64,000 bases of DNA, from assembly GCF_019226825.1 (NCBI RefSeq), contig NZ_CP076643.1, positions 2,170,001 to 2,234,000 on the forward strand, written 5' to 3'. Position 1 is the first letter of the stretch, and each line of letters begins with the position of its first letter. The notes beneath the pieces were generated by a model. The model saw only the letters and a list, made by a program, of their open reading frames with translations. It searched no databases and was not told where the DNA came from. The DNA is from Vibrio ostreae. GTDB lineage: Bacteria > Pseudomonadota > Gammaproteobacteria > Enterobacterales > Vibrionaceae. The translations under genes and the position numbers were made by a program. Shown piece after piece: positions 47,698 through 56,460 of this stretch.

Positions 47698-48879
47698 TTA
47701 ACTCACATCCCCCACCAACTCAGCTACATTTGCGCTGACCTCTCTCAACCTACTCGAAGCCAAATGTGCATACCTAGTGCTGGTCTGTGGCGACTGATGT
47801 CCCAACAAATGCTGAACATCATAGAGCGTGGCATTACCACTATTGATCAGAATCGATGCGAAGCTATGCCTTAAATCATGAATTCGGAAGTTGTCTGTAA
47901 TCCCGGCAGCTTTCTTGATTCGAGCAAAAGCCTTCTTCGGATGAGCGATAGGTCTACCAGGTGCATCACCGGCAAAGATATAGGGGTTCTTCGGTTGTTG
48001 AAATCTTCGTTGATCATGGATGACTTCCTTGGCTAGATGGTTGAGCAGGACTGTTCTCGACAACCCCGACTTTGTGTGTGGCAGAAATAGACTCCAATTG
48101 CCGTCGTCGTCGTCGACGGTAAGGCACTCCCATTTCGAACTGGTGATTTCCCCGATTCGCATCCCAGTAAGCAGAGCGAATTTCAATGCATTAGCTTGGG
48201 TGCGATTCGGCTCTTCGTTACATGCCTTGATGAAGGCAGCAACCTCAGCCCGTGACAGGAATCTCTGTCTTACGTTGTTTTCCTTAAGCTTCCTGATGTA
48301 CTGACCGGGATTAGAGTCGACATACCCCCATTCCATTGCCAGTCTGAACATGCGAAGGACTAAGGACCTCAGACGGTTGACCGTGGCTGGCTTCCTACCT
48401 TCTAGTAACCCGTCCAACAATTTCTGAATATCTTGCTGACCGATATCAGTGAGAGGTTTCTTACCCCATTTCGGATAGAAATGAAGCTTGAGACTACCAG
48501 CATCACTTTTGGCGGTGAGTTTATTCATCATTGCATACGGTAAGTAGTGCAGCTCTGAGAACTCTTGGAAATTTAGTACGTTACGCTTCTCATCACGAAT
48601 AGCCTTGGGGTCATTACCAAGAGCAATTTCCCGTTTATGGTCATTGGCAATCTGGCGAGCAGTGTTGATGTCTAGCGCTGGATACTCACCTAGTTGGATG
48701 GATTTCTTAGTTCCGTGGAGGGTATACCTGAACAAGAAACGCTTCCGACCTTGGCGATTGACGATCATCTTAAGGCCAGAGCAGAGTTCATCTGTGTATT
48801 CCGTTTCCTTACTTTTGCTCGTCGGCGGCGTCGGTTGAAGTTAGTCGAGTTGGCGTTTATTGAATTTTCGGGATTGCAT
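47698..48879 (-). pseudogene. int: Tyrosine integrase of island 2 with an in-frame stop at codon 13
   Basis: P4-type integrase. The catalytic residues are intact: LLTGMRIGEI, HDLRHSFAS, LLGHQSPQTS and Tyr in TRYAHLASSR. The best start is ATG 48879 with AAGGAGG, overlapping the end of the upstream gene: MQSRKFNKRQLD, then TAA (48,843-48,841), then LQPTPPTSKSKETEYTDELC in the same frame. That is what the normal N-terminal domain looks like. The next ATG at 48768 would drop most of the arm-binding domain. Read-through, re-initiation or loss of function are possible. Confidence 0.85.
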
Positions 48880-48889
48880 CACTGCCTCC

Positions 48890-49270
48890 TTAGTCATTCT
48901 CGATGGAGAAGTATTGGTGTAATTCGGTGAGCAGTGTCTTAGGTAGCAGTATGTAGATACCCTTACCAGAGTCCTCGACAATGCTCAGGGTGAGCACTGC
49001 TCCGTAGTCCAGATCGTCTTCGAATTCGGTGTAGGTTAATGCTCGCTTTAGCATTTCGATATCGTCGACGACGACGGCAGAGATTTCGGAAATTGATGTG
49101 AGAAACCAGAGCTCACATTGCAGTTCATCCCATGCCTGCTGGGTTTCTGTTTCATCGTGAAATGGTTCGGTGAGTATGGCTTTGACTTGTTTTTGTAGGG
49201 TTGTGGTGATTGGAAGGGTTGTGGTGATTGGAAGGGTTGTGATTTGTTGAAGGTTGGTGATCTTGTTCAT
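48890..49270 (-). CDS. Small acidic protein with a TTLPIT repeat
   Basis: 126 residues, unrecognised. The N-terminus repeats TTLPIT because of an 18-bp tandem DNA repeat (GGGTTGTGGTGATTGGAA, about 2.3 copies, 49,197-49,240). Its stop codon overlaps the ribosome-binding site of the integrase, so the two are co-translated. It might be a control factor for integration. Confidence 0.6.
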   Translation of the reverse strand: MNKITNLQQITTLPITTTLPITTTLQKQVKAILTEPFHDETETQQAWDELQCELWFLTSISEISAVVVDDIEMLKRALTYTEFEDDLDYGAVLTLSIVEDSGKGIYILLPKTLLTELHQYFSIEND

Positions 49271-49342
49271 ATTTAAATTCCATGTTTATCAGTATCATGG
49301 ATTTAATATGTTTTTGATTTTCATAATAATACAGGAACTACA

Positions 49343-49753
49343 ATGTCCAGTTGGAATAAAACTAAAGGTATTTTAAAACAGACTAACCCATTAATTTGGC
49401 TAGTAGCGGAAAGTGTAGAGCAGTCATCGAAGGCAATGCAAAATGCATCCAATAAAGATTTGCAGGCTTTGAGATTGGAAGCTGAAAAGCAAAAAATTCA
49501 AATGCAATTTGCTCGTGACCAAGCCAAAGTTGAACAAGAATTGGCTATTGCTAGAAGAATAGACAGCGCTTTAGAAGTCGAAATAGAAGAGTTTTATGAT
49601 AATTCCCTTAGTGGAAAAGCTGGTTTATCTGCTGACGCGAAGAGCGAGACTGTTTCTTTAGGTGCATCTGGTGAAGGTCGAAAAGTTACTAAGCGGGTCT
49701 ACAGATTTAAAAGTTCTGTAAATGAGGAAGTAGTTACACAAGAGCCCGTATAA
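49343..49753 (+). CDS. Coiled-coil protein, unrecognised
   Basis: 136 residues with a long predicted coiled coil (ALRLEAEKQKIQMQFARDQA continuing to about residue 75) and a polar C-terminus. It is divergent from the integrase unit. AGGAAC lies before the ATG. No family is recognised. Confidence 0.6.
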   Translation: MSSWNKTKGILKQTNPLIWLVAESVEQSSKAMQNASNKDLQALRLEAEKQKIQMQFARDQAKVEQELAIARRIDSALEVEIEEFYDNSLSGKAGLSADAKSETVSLGASGEGRKVTKRVYRFKSSVNEEVVTQEPV

Positions 49754-49767
49754 CACCAACCACCCAC

Positions 49768-49976
49768 CTAAAATCCTAGATCGCTGGGTCGGTCACACCA
49801 GACTGACCCTGTAATCTCCCTCTAAGGCTTACTCTGCCTGACTTCCAGCATGATGTAGTTTCAGCAACTTTGTCGACGGCGTCGTCGGTCCGGTCTTTAA
49901 CTGTGATTTTGGCTAGATACCGATCTGGACACTAACCCTAATGTAAATTTCCTATTTAGGTTTTCCGTCCAGTTTG
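49768..49976 (-). repeat. Large inverted repeat, right copy
   Basis: 209 bp matching the reverse complement of 43,787-44,006 with a small internal deletion and scattered changes. It begins 14 bp after the coiled-coil gene and leads into another GTCGACGACGTCG-rich segment. Confidence 0.9.
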
Positions 49977-50017
49977 CCGACGGTGTCGTCATTACGTCGA
50001 CGACGTCGAGAAACCCA

Positions 50018-50482
50018 TCATGACTTCTGTATGAGCGCTAATAGGTCAGCTTTTTGCTCATCGTAATCTTTCGATTTGATATGCAGATAAATAGATGACT
50101 CGGCTTTTGTTGCCAGATTAAGGCCCCGAGCAATTGCAGCACAGAAACCTTGATTGTTGGCTGAGCCGGAAGAATAGAGAGATTTATACACCTGACTTTT
50201 CCATGGTTTGTCGCCCTGTGATTCGATAAGGTCTAGCAGCCTATTGAGAAGAATCCACTGTTTTGAATGCAATCCTGCCCCGCCACTTTGTCCGGCAATT
50301 CGGAAGTAGAGTTGGTTGTCTTCGCTGTTTTGGGCAATCTCGTAGAGCACAGTTCCTTGTGACTTTGCTCCTAGTTTTGGTGCTTCACCTGTTTTGAGAA
50401 TGGCAGAGAATGGATTGTCTACTGATGTGGTTTTAGATGTGTCAGCCTCTGCATTCTTCTTGCTGTTTTTGGCTTGGTTCAT
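50018..50482 (-). CDS. Uncharacterised 154-residue protein
   Basis: Not recognised. It has a polar N-terminus (MNQAKNSKKNAEADTSKTTS) and then a globular part with QLYFRIAGQSGGAGLHSKQW and GFCAAIARGLNLATKAESSI. AAAGGAG precedes the ATG. It lies outside the inverted repeats, near the right end of island 2. Confidence 0.6.
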   Translation of the reverse strand: MNQAKNSKKNAEADTSKTTSVDNPFSAILKTGEAPKLGAKSQGTVLYEIAQNSEDNQLYFRIAGQSGGAGLHSKQWILLNRLLDLIESQGDKPWKSQVYKSLYSSGSANNQGFCAAIARGLNLATKAESSIYLHIKSKDYDEQKADLLALIQKS

Positions 50483-50818
50483 AGAAACTCCTTTATTTCA
50501 TTGAGCTAGAAATAAGAAAGCCCCTACCGGACGAATCCAGTAAGGGCTCTTACAATTCAATAATATAAATTCGTTTTGCTGCTTGTTACGCCTAGGGATT
50601 TTTCCTGTCTTTTCCGGTACCGTTCCTGTCTTTCCACCCAACCTTAACCCCATTTTCTCGACGGTGGCGGCGGTGATATAGGTTCAGCGGATTTCCCGTC
50701 GTCGACGTCAGTAAAATCATGCGGGTAATCAGGTGATGTGATTTTGCTGGTGGATTTGGGCGTGATTCGGGCCAGGTTTTCTATGTTGATTGTGCGGTGA
50801 GATTGCGTCAGACCTTCG
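50483..50818. other. Right end of island 2, no gene seen
   Basis: It contains a long imperfect hairpin (AGCCCCTACCGG / CCAGTAAGGGCT, 50,520-50,550) and further GTCGTCGACG-type motifs near 50,650 and 50,697. No coding region is supported. Confidence 0.5.
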
Positions 50819-50863
50819 CTCATAATCGATTGGTCCCCAGTTCAAGTCTTGGAGGGGCCACCA
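50819..50863 (+). repeat. Attachment site 3
   Basis: A 45-bp copy of the tRNA-Ile2 3' end with one G-to-T change that breaks a T-stem pair (GTCTTGG for GTCTGGG). Such a mutation is tolerable only because this copy no longer forms part of a tRNA gene. It is the right end of island 2. Confidence 0.94.
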
Positions 50864-50873
50864 AATTCTAGAA

Positions 50874-50907
50874 GGTTAGTAAGCGTAGTGTTTACTAACC
50901 TTTTTTT
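50874..50907 (+). terminator. Terminator behind attachment site 3
   Basis: GGTTAGTAA and TTTACTAACC pair around GCGTAGTG and are followed by T7. It could be the original tRNA terminator that was moved right by the island insertions. 50,908-51,186 has no recognised gene. Confidence 0.88.
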
Positions 50908-51186
50908 GTACCTGACGATTTTGGGTCAGGTAAGCCCCGATCACGCACTTTTCTCTGTCTTCTTCCAATACTTATCTGAATACTACGCTGTTGCCAAATA
51001 TGTCGTTCTGGCTGATAAAACTCTCTCATAGAGAACAAAGAGAGAGATCGAACTCGCAAACCAATCATAAGTAACTTAAATTGCACTTATAGATAGTTTC
51101 TTATACAGTCACGACAAAAGTGAGTTATAGTAAACTTATATATTAAGACGAACCCCATAATAACAAAAGTACATTAAAAGGCACTT

Positions 51187-51522
51187 ATGAAAAAAGGTAA
51201 GATGGTAAAGGCACAACCTATGCCTGATTTGAATACCGAGTTCAGTATGGAAACGCTGGGGAGCGCCATTCGCTCAAAGCGCACCGATAGAGGCTGGCGT
51301 ATTGATGATCTCGCTTCAAAAGCCAACTTATCTCGTAGAACAGTCATGAAAGTAGAAAAAGGCGATACCAGTGTCACCTTTGCCAATGTACTCATCCTCA
51401 TGGACATCTTAGGGCTATCGTTACGCCTTATCGATTTAAACCTATTTGTTCGTCCACATAGCCAAATAACCTCCCAAGCTGAAAACAGCGTGAGAAGCAA
51501 TGAGGACGGTTGGTATGAGTAA
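51187..51522 (+). CDS. hipB: HipB-like antitoxin and regulator
   Basis: 111 residues with an XRE-type helix-turn-helix (IDDLASKANLSRRTVMKVEK, residues about 38-58). HipB dimers repress their own operon and neutralise HipA. The stop overlaps the hipA start (TATGAGTAA), so toxin and antitoxin are coupled. Confidence 0.88.
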   Translation: MKKGKMVKAQPMPDLNTEFSMETLGSAIRSKRTDRGWRIDDLASKANLSRRTVMKVEKGDTSVTFANVLILMDILGLSLRLIDLNLFVRPHSQITSQAENSVRSNEDGWYE

Positions 51523-52922
51523 GTTACAACAGTTAGACGTGTTTATCGGTACGAATACCAAAATTGGTCGTTTGATTCTTCCTGTCGGAACAGAAACAGA
51601 GTTCTCATTCATCTATGAAGATGAATGGAAACACACTGGTTTCCCGATTTCGCCACACATCCCTTTCGGTGATCGGGCTTCGCCACGTAGTATTGAGAAC
51701 TACCTCAGAAATCTTCTTCCTGAAGGAGAAGCCTTTGAGGAGATGATACAAAACACCACTATATCCAAAAGCAATACATTCGGGCTGATTCGTAAGCTTG
51801 GTGCGGAAACATCTGGCGCATTATCTTTTCGAGTTCCAGACTCAGAACCTGGGGAAACCAGCTTTAGATCTGTACCTGATGATGAACTAATAGAACGACT
51901 AGAGCGAAATCTAGCGCCATTAGTGTATTGGGACGGTAAGGTTCGCCTTTCGGTTGCTGGTGTTCAAAACAAGTTAAACTTACTTAAGCGCGGTGATGAG
52001 TGGGGGGTTTGGTGAAGGCAAATTAAGTTCGAACTGCATTCTGAAGTTTGAAAGCGGTAAAGCACCGTGTATTGCTGTTAATGAGTTCTTTTGCATGACA
52101 TTAGCCAAGCTAGCAGGTTTGGACGTCGCTAATGTTGAGTTAACTCGCATTGGGAAGACTAGAACACTGATAATAGAGCGGTTCGATCGTGCCTATATCG
52201 AGGCTCGTAATGTCGTTCAACGAAGACATGTGATTGATGGCTGTCAGGCAACTGACTTACCTCCAGGTTACAAATACGAGCGTCAGAATGGAGATGAAGG
52301 CGATGGCGTATATATGCGTGATGGCGTTTCTTTCCCACGCCTACTGAGCGTCAAAACCATAGACACGGTCATCACCAATCTAAAGCTCACCCAATGGATG
52401 CTCTTTAATCTAGCAACGCTAAACTACGATGCCCATGGTAAAAATATTAGCTTCTTCGTCACCCCTAAAGGGCTAGAACTCACCCCTTTTTATGATTTAG
52501 TAAACATAGAAGCCATCGCTCAAGAGGGAACAAAACGTAACTCACGAAGCGGTAAATTGTCTGCTGATGAGGGTCGTGCCGCCAGTATCCCTCAATATTT
52601 TGCAATGTCGATTGGAGATTGGGAAAGTGAAGACTTTCAAAATCCGCCGAAAGGTAACTTCAAACGCCCTATCACCAGCTATGATTTAGCTGAATTCGGC
52701 GCTCTGCTGGGTTATTCAGGCACCAAAATGGCTTCCATAATGGTAGAAACCGTTGGTGCTATAAAAAATGCCCTGAAGGAAGCGATTGACCTTACCGAAG
52801 CTCAAGGAATCGAGGATGGAGAACGTGAACACATAGAGCTATGTGTCTCACTCATCCAAACAGAGTGTGAATACTTGCTAGAGCAAGCCGACAGTGTGCC
52901 AGAAATGAGTGAGCTTCTTTAA
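51515..52922 (+). pseudogene. hipA: HipA-like kinase, frameshifted at a G6 run
   Basis: HipA kinases inhibit aminoacyl-tRNA synthetases and cause persistence. The first frame (51515-52015) contains the N-terminal domain and LSVAGVQNKLNLLK with the P-loop region. The second frame (to 52922) contains the catalytic NYDAHGKNISFF, FYDLVN and the C-terminal lobe. The frames join at G6 (52,002-52,007): one G fewer gives DEWGFGEGKLSS without a break. As it stands, no full kinase is made. Sequencing error or phase variation cannot be excluded. Confidence 0.88.
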
Positions 52923-53109
52923 TGGCTAAAGATGATTGAGCAGGACTGTCCTCGAAAGACCGCTAAAGGTTCGTATATGAGCCATTTTTCAACCCAAAAC
53001 AACATAAAGGTCATAAATGGAACAAAATCGGTTTACATGGGCTATTTTTGAGCTTATATTTAAATAAAACCGCCATATGGTTCATATTTGACACATCAGA
53101 GGCAACGCG

Positions 53110-53430
53110 ATGAATCCTAAAGTGCTACAACTTCGCAATCTCACCAGTAAGCTTGAGTCCGATATTCACGCAGTTTTCGAAGAGATGCTTAGCAACGTTG
53201 AAGCCTCAAGCAACCGCCCTATTTCAAGTTACTCAATTTACGAGACCAACACTCTCATTGATGATATGCAATCACGCAAGAAGAGTATCTCATTAGAAGA
53301 TCTTGAATTGCAGACGGATATATCTAAATCAACGATAAAACGAATGCTTAAAGACCCAAGTAAGACCTCGCTAGATAACTTTTTAGCCGTTGCTAATGAA
53401 CTCGGAATGAAAATATGGATCGAAAAGTAA
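53110..53430 (+). CDS. hipB: HipB-type antitoxin of the second module
   Basis: 106 residues. An XRE-like helix-turn-helix sits in the second half (ISLEDLELQTDISKSTIKRM). The next gene starts inside its end (overlap 16 bp). The three-gene layout that follows is the HipBST type, in which this protein is mainly a repressor. Confidence 0.8.
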   Translation: MNPKVLQLRNLTSKLESDIHAVFEEMLSNVEASSNRPISSYSIYETNTLIDDMQSRKKSISLEDLELQTDISKSTIKRMLKDPSKTSLDNFLAVANELGMKIWIEK

Positions 53431-53742
53431 AAGTTCTTTTGTACGGCAAGTTTTGCGGTGTTTTGTCTCAAAACGAACAAGGTTATCTATTCGAATATGA
53501 ACCTGGTTATCGAGGCCGGAGCTTATCGCTGAGTATGCCTGTCGAAGGTGGGCCATTTGAGAGTAAAGAGCTGCATCCTTTTTTCCTCAGTCTTGCCCCC
53601 CGAAGGATGGCTGAAGAAGCGCTACTCAGAACTACAAAAAATTGATGAAAACGATCCGCTGGGTATGCTGCTGTCCAACGGCAAAAATTTACTGGGTGCA
53701 GTCCAACTGTTGAGGTTAGAAGAGCATGTATCCGAGCAATAG
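53415..53742 (+). pseudogene. hipS: HipS-like small subunit, frameshifted at a C6 run
   Basis: It resembles the separate N-terminal subdomain of HipA that acts as antitoxin in HipBST systems. The frame from ATG 53415 reads KVLLYGKFCGVLSQNEQGYL to HPFFLSLAP and then shifts at C6 (53,596-53,601). With one C fewer it continues EGWLKKRYSELQKIDENDPL and NGKNLLGAVQLLRL to a stop at 53742, overlapping the toxin start. About 109 residues would be complete. Loss of this subunit would matter if the kinase is still made. Confidence 0.8.
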
Positions 53743-54772
53743 AAGTCTTATTAGCCTCGATGAACTCAATGAACAAAATAGAGAACAAGTCGAGTATAAA
53801 AAGGGAGAAATCAAAACCCTACTAGGTTCGAATAGATTTCAGATCCAATTGCCTTTTTCGCGCACTGAATTTGTTACTGAGTTGCCAAAGAAACAAAAAG
53901 GCATGAGCATTTCCGGTTACCAACCCAAGCTTTCTCTGGCGATTAATGACGAGAATCAGCTCGGAGTTGTGGAGGATAAGGCGCTATTTATTCTCAAGCC
54001 TTCACCAGAAGAATTTCCTCATCTTGCCGAAAACGAACACGCAACCATGTTAGTGATGAAATTCCTCGGTTTCGATACGCCTCCCTTTGGATTAGTTCGA
54101 TTTAACGATCCGGACGGAGAAGGTGAACTCGCCTTTATGATTAGGCGCTATGACCGCTTAAACGCAGGTGAAGAGGCGATTCATCAGGAGCAACTGGATG
54201 CCGCTATGGCCGTGCGGGAAAAGTACGGGAAGACAGAAGGCGATGCCGAAGGATATGTGAGCTACGAGCAAGCCTGTAAGTTCTTAATTCATCAAGTAGA
54301 CGGCAGCTTAAACTTTAAGAAAGAACTATTTAACCGAATACTCGTCGCCTACTTTCTCGGTAACAATGACCTACACCTTAGAAATATTGGTTTGCTGCTA
54401 CCGGAACAAGAAGCCACTCGACTCGCGCCAATCTATGATTACGTATCTATAGCGCCCTACCCAGGCTACATCGCAAACGAGAACCCATTAGCACTACCTC
54501 TTCTCGCGAGTGAAGAAGGCGATAACTTCAATACCAGTGGCTATCAATCACATAGTACCTACACCGGCTATGACTTTCTCACCTTCGCACAAAATATTGG
54601 TCTCAAGCCTAAACTGGCGACCAAAATGATCCAAGATTTGTGTGCTAAGCAAGAGGCGATTCTCGATATCTACCGCAATAGTTTCATGCTGCCAAAGCAC
54701 GTTGAGAAAGTCGCTGAATGGATATTGAGTCGAATCAACTATTTGGGTCAATTAGAGCATGTTGCTGTTTAA
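53726..54772 (+). CDS. hipT: HipT-like serine/threonine kinase
   Basis: The 348-residue HipA-type kinase lacks the N-terminal subdomain. GMSISGYQPKLSLAI carries an SIS motif in the glycine-rich loop, which in E. coli HipT is the autophosphorylation site. The catalytic loop is YFLGNNDLHLRNIGLL and the metal site IYDYVS. E. coli HipT phosphorylates tryptophanyl-tRNA synthetase; the substrate here is unknown. It appears intact although its putative antitoxin hipS is shifted. Confidence 0.85.
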   Translation: MYPSNRSLISLDELNEQNREQVEYKKGEIKTLLGSNRFQIQLPFSRTEFVTELPKKQKGMSISGYQPKLSLAINDENQLGVVEDKALFILKPSPEEFPHLAENEHATMLVMKFLGFDTPPFGLVRFNDPDGEGELAFMIRRYDRLNAGEEAIHQEQLDAAMAVREKYGKTEGDAEGYVSYEQACKFLIHQVDGSLNFKKELFNRILVAYFLGNNDLHLRNIGLLLPEQEATRLAPIYDYVSIAPYPGYIANENPLALPLLASEEGDNFNTSGYQSHSTYTGYDFLTFAQNIGLKPKLATKMIQDLCAKQEAILDIYRNSFMLPKHVEKVAEWILSRINYLGQLEHVAV

Positions 54773-54775
54773 TAT

Positions 54776-54910
54776 ATGGTTGAAGGCGGGCTAAGTGATC
54801 AGCAAATCGCCGCCATCAGCGGCCATAAATCGATGCAGATGCTACGCCGCTGCACTCACCTCAGAGCCGAAGACCTGGTAGCAATTACCAAAGGGAAAAG
54901 AGTTAGCTAA
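54776..54910 (+). pseudogene. Integrase remnant (C-terminal 44 residues)
   Basis: VEGGLSDQQIAAISGHKSMQ and the following residues match the end of the island 1 integrase almost exactly. The catalytic tyrosine is replaced (RRCTHLRAEDL for RRYTHLRAEDL) and four residues are deleted after it. Flanking DNA to 55,010 also matches the sequence behind that integrase. It marks a third, degraded element. Confidence 0.93.
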
Positions 54911-54914
54911 CACC

Positions 54915-55003
54915 GCCCCTTAAGTGTCAATGAAATGAGATTTGTGCCGATGTAACCTGGCTGTGAGCAATGGTCAGGACTGATTTATTGACACTTGGGG
55001 GGG
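54915..55003. repeat. Inverted repeat pair behind the integrase remnant
   Basis: GCCCCTTAAGTGTCAAT and ATTGACACTTGGGGGGG correspond to the pair at 25,821-25,909, with the same spacing and the same GGCTGTGAGCAATGG centre. They are probably integrase arm sites of the lost element. Confidence 0.75.
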
Positions 55004-55030
55004 CCGGTACGTTTATTCCTAGATCGTGTG

Positions 55031-55795
55031 TTAAGTGCGCCTTAGAAGCTTTCTCTGATGAGCTTTAACCTTATTGAGATCAATACCCATCAATATACAC
55101 ACAGAGTCACAACATAGCCCCTCATTGAGCAGCCTTCGACAAACTTCACCGCCTCGTTTAGAGAGGCTCCCATCTTTTTTAAAATTAGCTTCATTCTTCG
55201 GATCTGTTTCGTAGCTTGTTATCTCAAAATTCGATAGCTCGCTGTTAACCCGTTTAATGAGTAAATTTCTACTTTTAGAAAGAGATTTTATTTTTATCAA
55301 TAACTTATCATTTTCTTTCTTATAAAAATCATCTGCATTTGAAAAATAGAGGCTATCAAAACTTAGTTCCCTGATACCTTTCCATTTATTCTCTAACTTG
55401 ATTTTATACCCTAGCAACCGTTCTAAAGCTTCAGAATCATACCCACAGTGTTTATAATTATCTTCGCAATATCCTCTAAGATCGCAATGAAGATCTTGCG
55501 TGAATTGTAGAAGGTTGTGAGCTATTGCGTTTCTTTGTTTTATTATTTCCTTTAAATCCTCAACTTCCTTTTCGGTGAGAACATCGTCTTTAATAGCTCG
55601 TTCCCATACCTTGTTCATTACTTTCGCCCCTTGCGAGTTTGGATCGAAAAACCTTTCATCAGATTCATCCAAAACCAGATTGGAAGCATTCATTGATCCG
55701 ACTAAAAATCTTTTCAGGTCCTCCATATGAAATAAAAGCCGCATCATCTGATTTGTACGATACTTTAAAATAGCTTTTTCTAAACTTCTTAACAT
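55031..55795 (-). CDS. HEPN-like protein, cassette gene
   Basis: A 254-residue protein, family not recognised. IIKQRNAIAHNLLQF (near residue 87) is an R-x4-H pattern as in HEPN ribonucleases. The C-terminus (SLSKRGGEVCRRLLNEGLCC) looks DNA-binding-like. It is the distal gene of cassette array 2, with an attC at its upstream side and only a truncated TTAAC core after its stop. Confidence 0.65.
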   Translation of the reverse strand: MLRSLEKAILKYRTNQMMRLLFHMEDLKRFLVGSMNASNLVLDESDERFFDPNSQGAKVMNKVWERAIKDDVLTEKEVEDLKEIIKQRNAIAHNLLQFTQDLHCDLRGYCEDNYKHCGYDSEALERLLGYKIKLENKWKGIRELSFDSLYFSNADDFYKKENDKLLIKIKSLSKSRNLLIKRVNSELSNFEITSYETDPKNEANFKKDGSLSKRGGEVCRRLLNEGLCCDSVCILMGIDLNKVKAHQRKLLRRT

Positions 55796-55810
55796 ATTTC
55801 ACCATAAGAA

Positions 55811-55861
55811 TTTAACGCCGCCAGCAGGGGCTGGAAGTCTCTCTGGCTGGCCTTGTTAAGC
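55811..55861 (-). repeat. attC recombination site (short type)
   Basis: TTTAACGCCGCCAGC...GCTGGCCTTGTTAAGC with inner GGGGCTGGAAGTCTCTCT is a compact attC of 51 bp. The stop codon of the neighbouring gene lies in its outer box, as is usual in cassettes. Confidence 0.88.
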
Positions 55862-56422
55862 AGCATTTGCAAGCTGCTCCTTAAATGGATTTAGTATTTT
55901 TCCTGCATTATCAATAATATACTTAACCGCCTGAGCCTCAACCTCTACTCCATGTGCAGCCTGGTTTCCTAACTGAATAAAATCTCTCAGGCCATTTGCC
56001 ACACTATGAGAAAGCACACCAGACTCTGTAAGTTTCTGAATACCTCTTGATAATGGCATAGGCTTCCGTTCTCCATCACCAATGGCGTTTCGTACCGCCT
56101 TTTCGATTTCTATTCTTACGGCTACCAATGCCAGATTGGGATCATGAGCGGCTATGATTTGCAGAAAATCATATTCATCAGATTCAGAAGGAGCGGCTTC
56201 ATCTCCTTGCGAAACCTTTGCTACTGCTTCTTTGACATCCTTTAGCTCGATTTTTACACCACCAGGAAACTCCAGTGATTTCAGGTAAGGAAACAGCCAA
56301 GGAAGAGACGCTAAAACAAGCAAAACTATAGCAATTGCATCAATTGTTATTGAGTCAACAAACACATGTAGTATTGCGAGAACTACAAATAATATGCTTA
56401 TCAAAACTGCGAGGATCTTCAT
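55856..56422 (-). CDS. Membrane protein with DUF4145/HEPN-like cytosolic domain, cassette gene
   Basis: 188 residues with two adjacent membrane helices (residues about 3-50: LAVLISILFVVLAILHVFVD and AIAIVLLVLASLPWLFPYL). A helical cytosolic domain (VRIEIEKAVRNAIGD; LRDFIQLGNQAAHGVEVE) resembles DUF4145 proteins. The stop lies in the attC at 55,811-55,861. The function is unknown; a membrane-bound defence sensor is possible. Confidence 0.7.
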   Translation of the reverse strand: MKILAVLISILFVVLAILHVFVDSITIDAIAIVLLVLASLPWLFPYLKSLEFPGGVKIELKDVKEAVAKVSQGDEAAPSESDEYDFLQIIAAHDPNLALVAVRIEIEKAVRNAIGDGERKPMPLSRGIQKLTESGVLSHSVANGLRDFIQLGNQAAHGVEVEAQAVKYIIDNAGKILNPFKEQLANAA

Positions 56423-56437
56423 AACTCTCCTTGATGA

Positions 56438-56460
56438 TTAACGCTGAACGATTGTTATAC
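56438..56460 (-). repeat. Possible minimal attC remnant
   Basis: TTAACGCTGAACGATTGTTATAC keeps only the outer boxes (TAACGC and GTTATA) with six-base arms. It sits exactly between two cassette genes, where an attC is expected. Confidence 0.55.
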
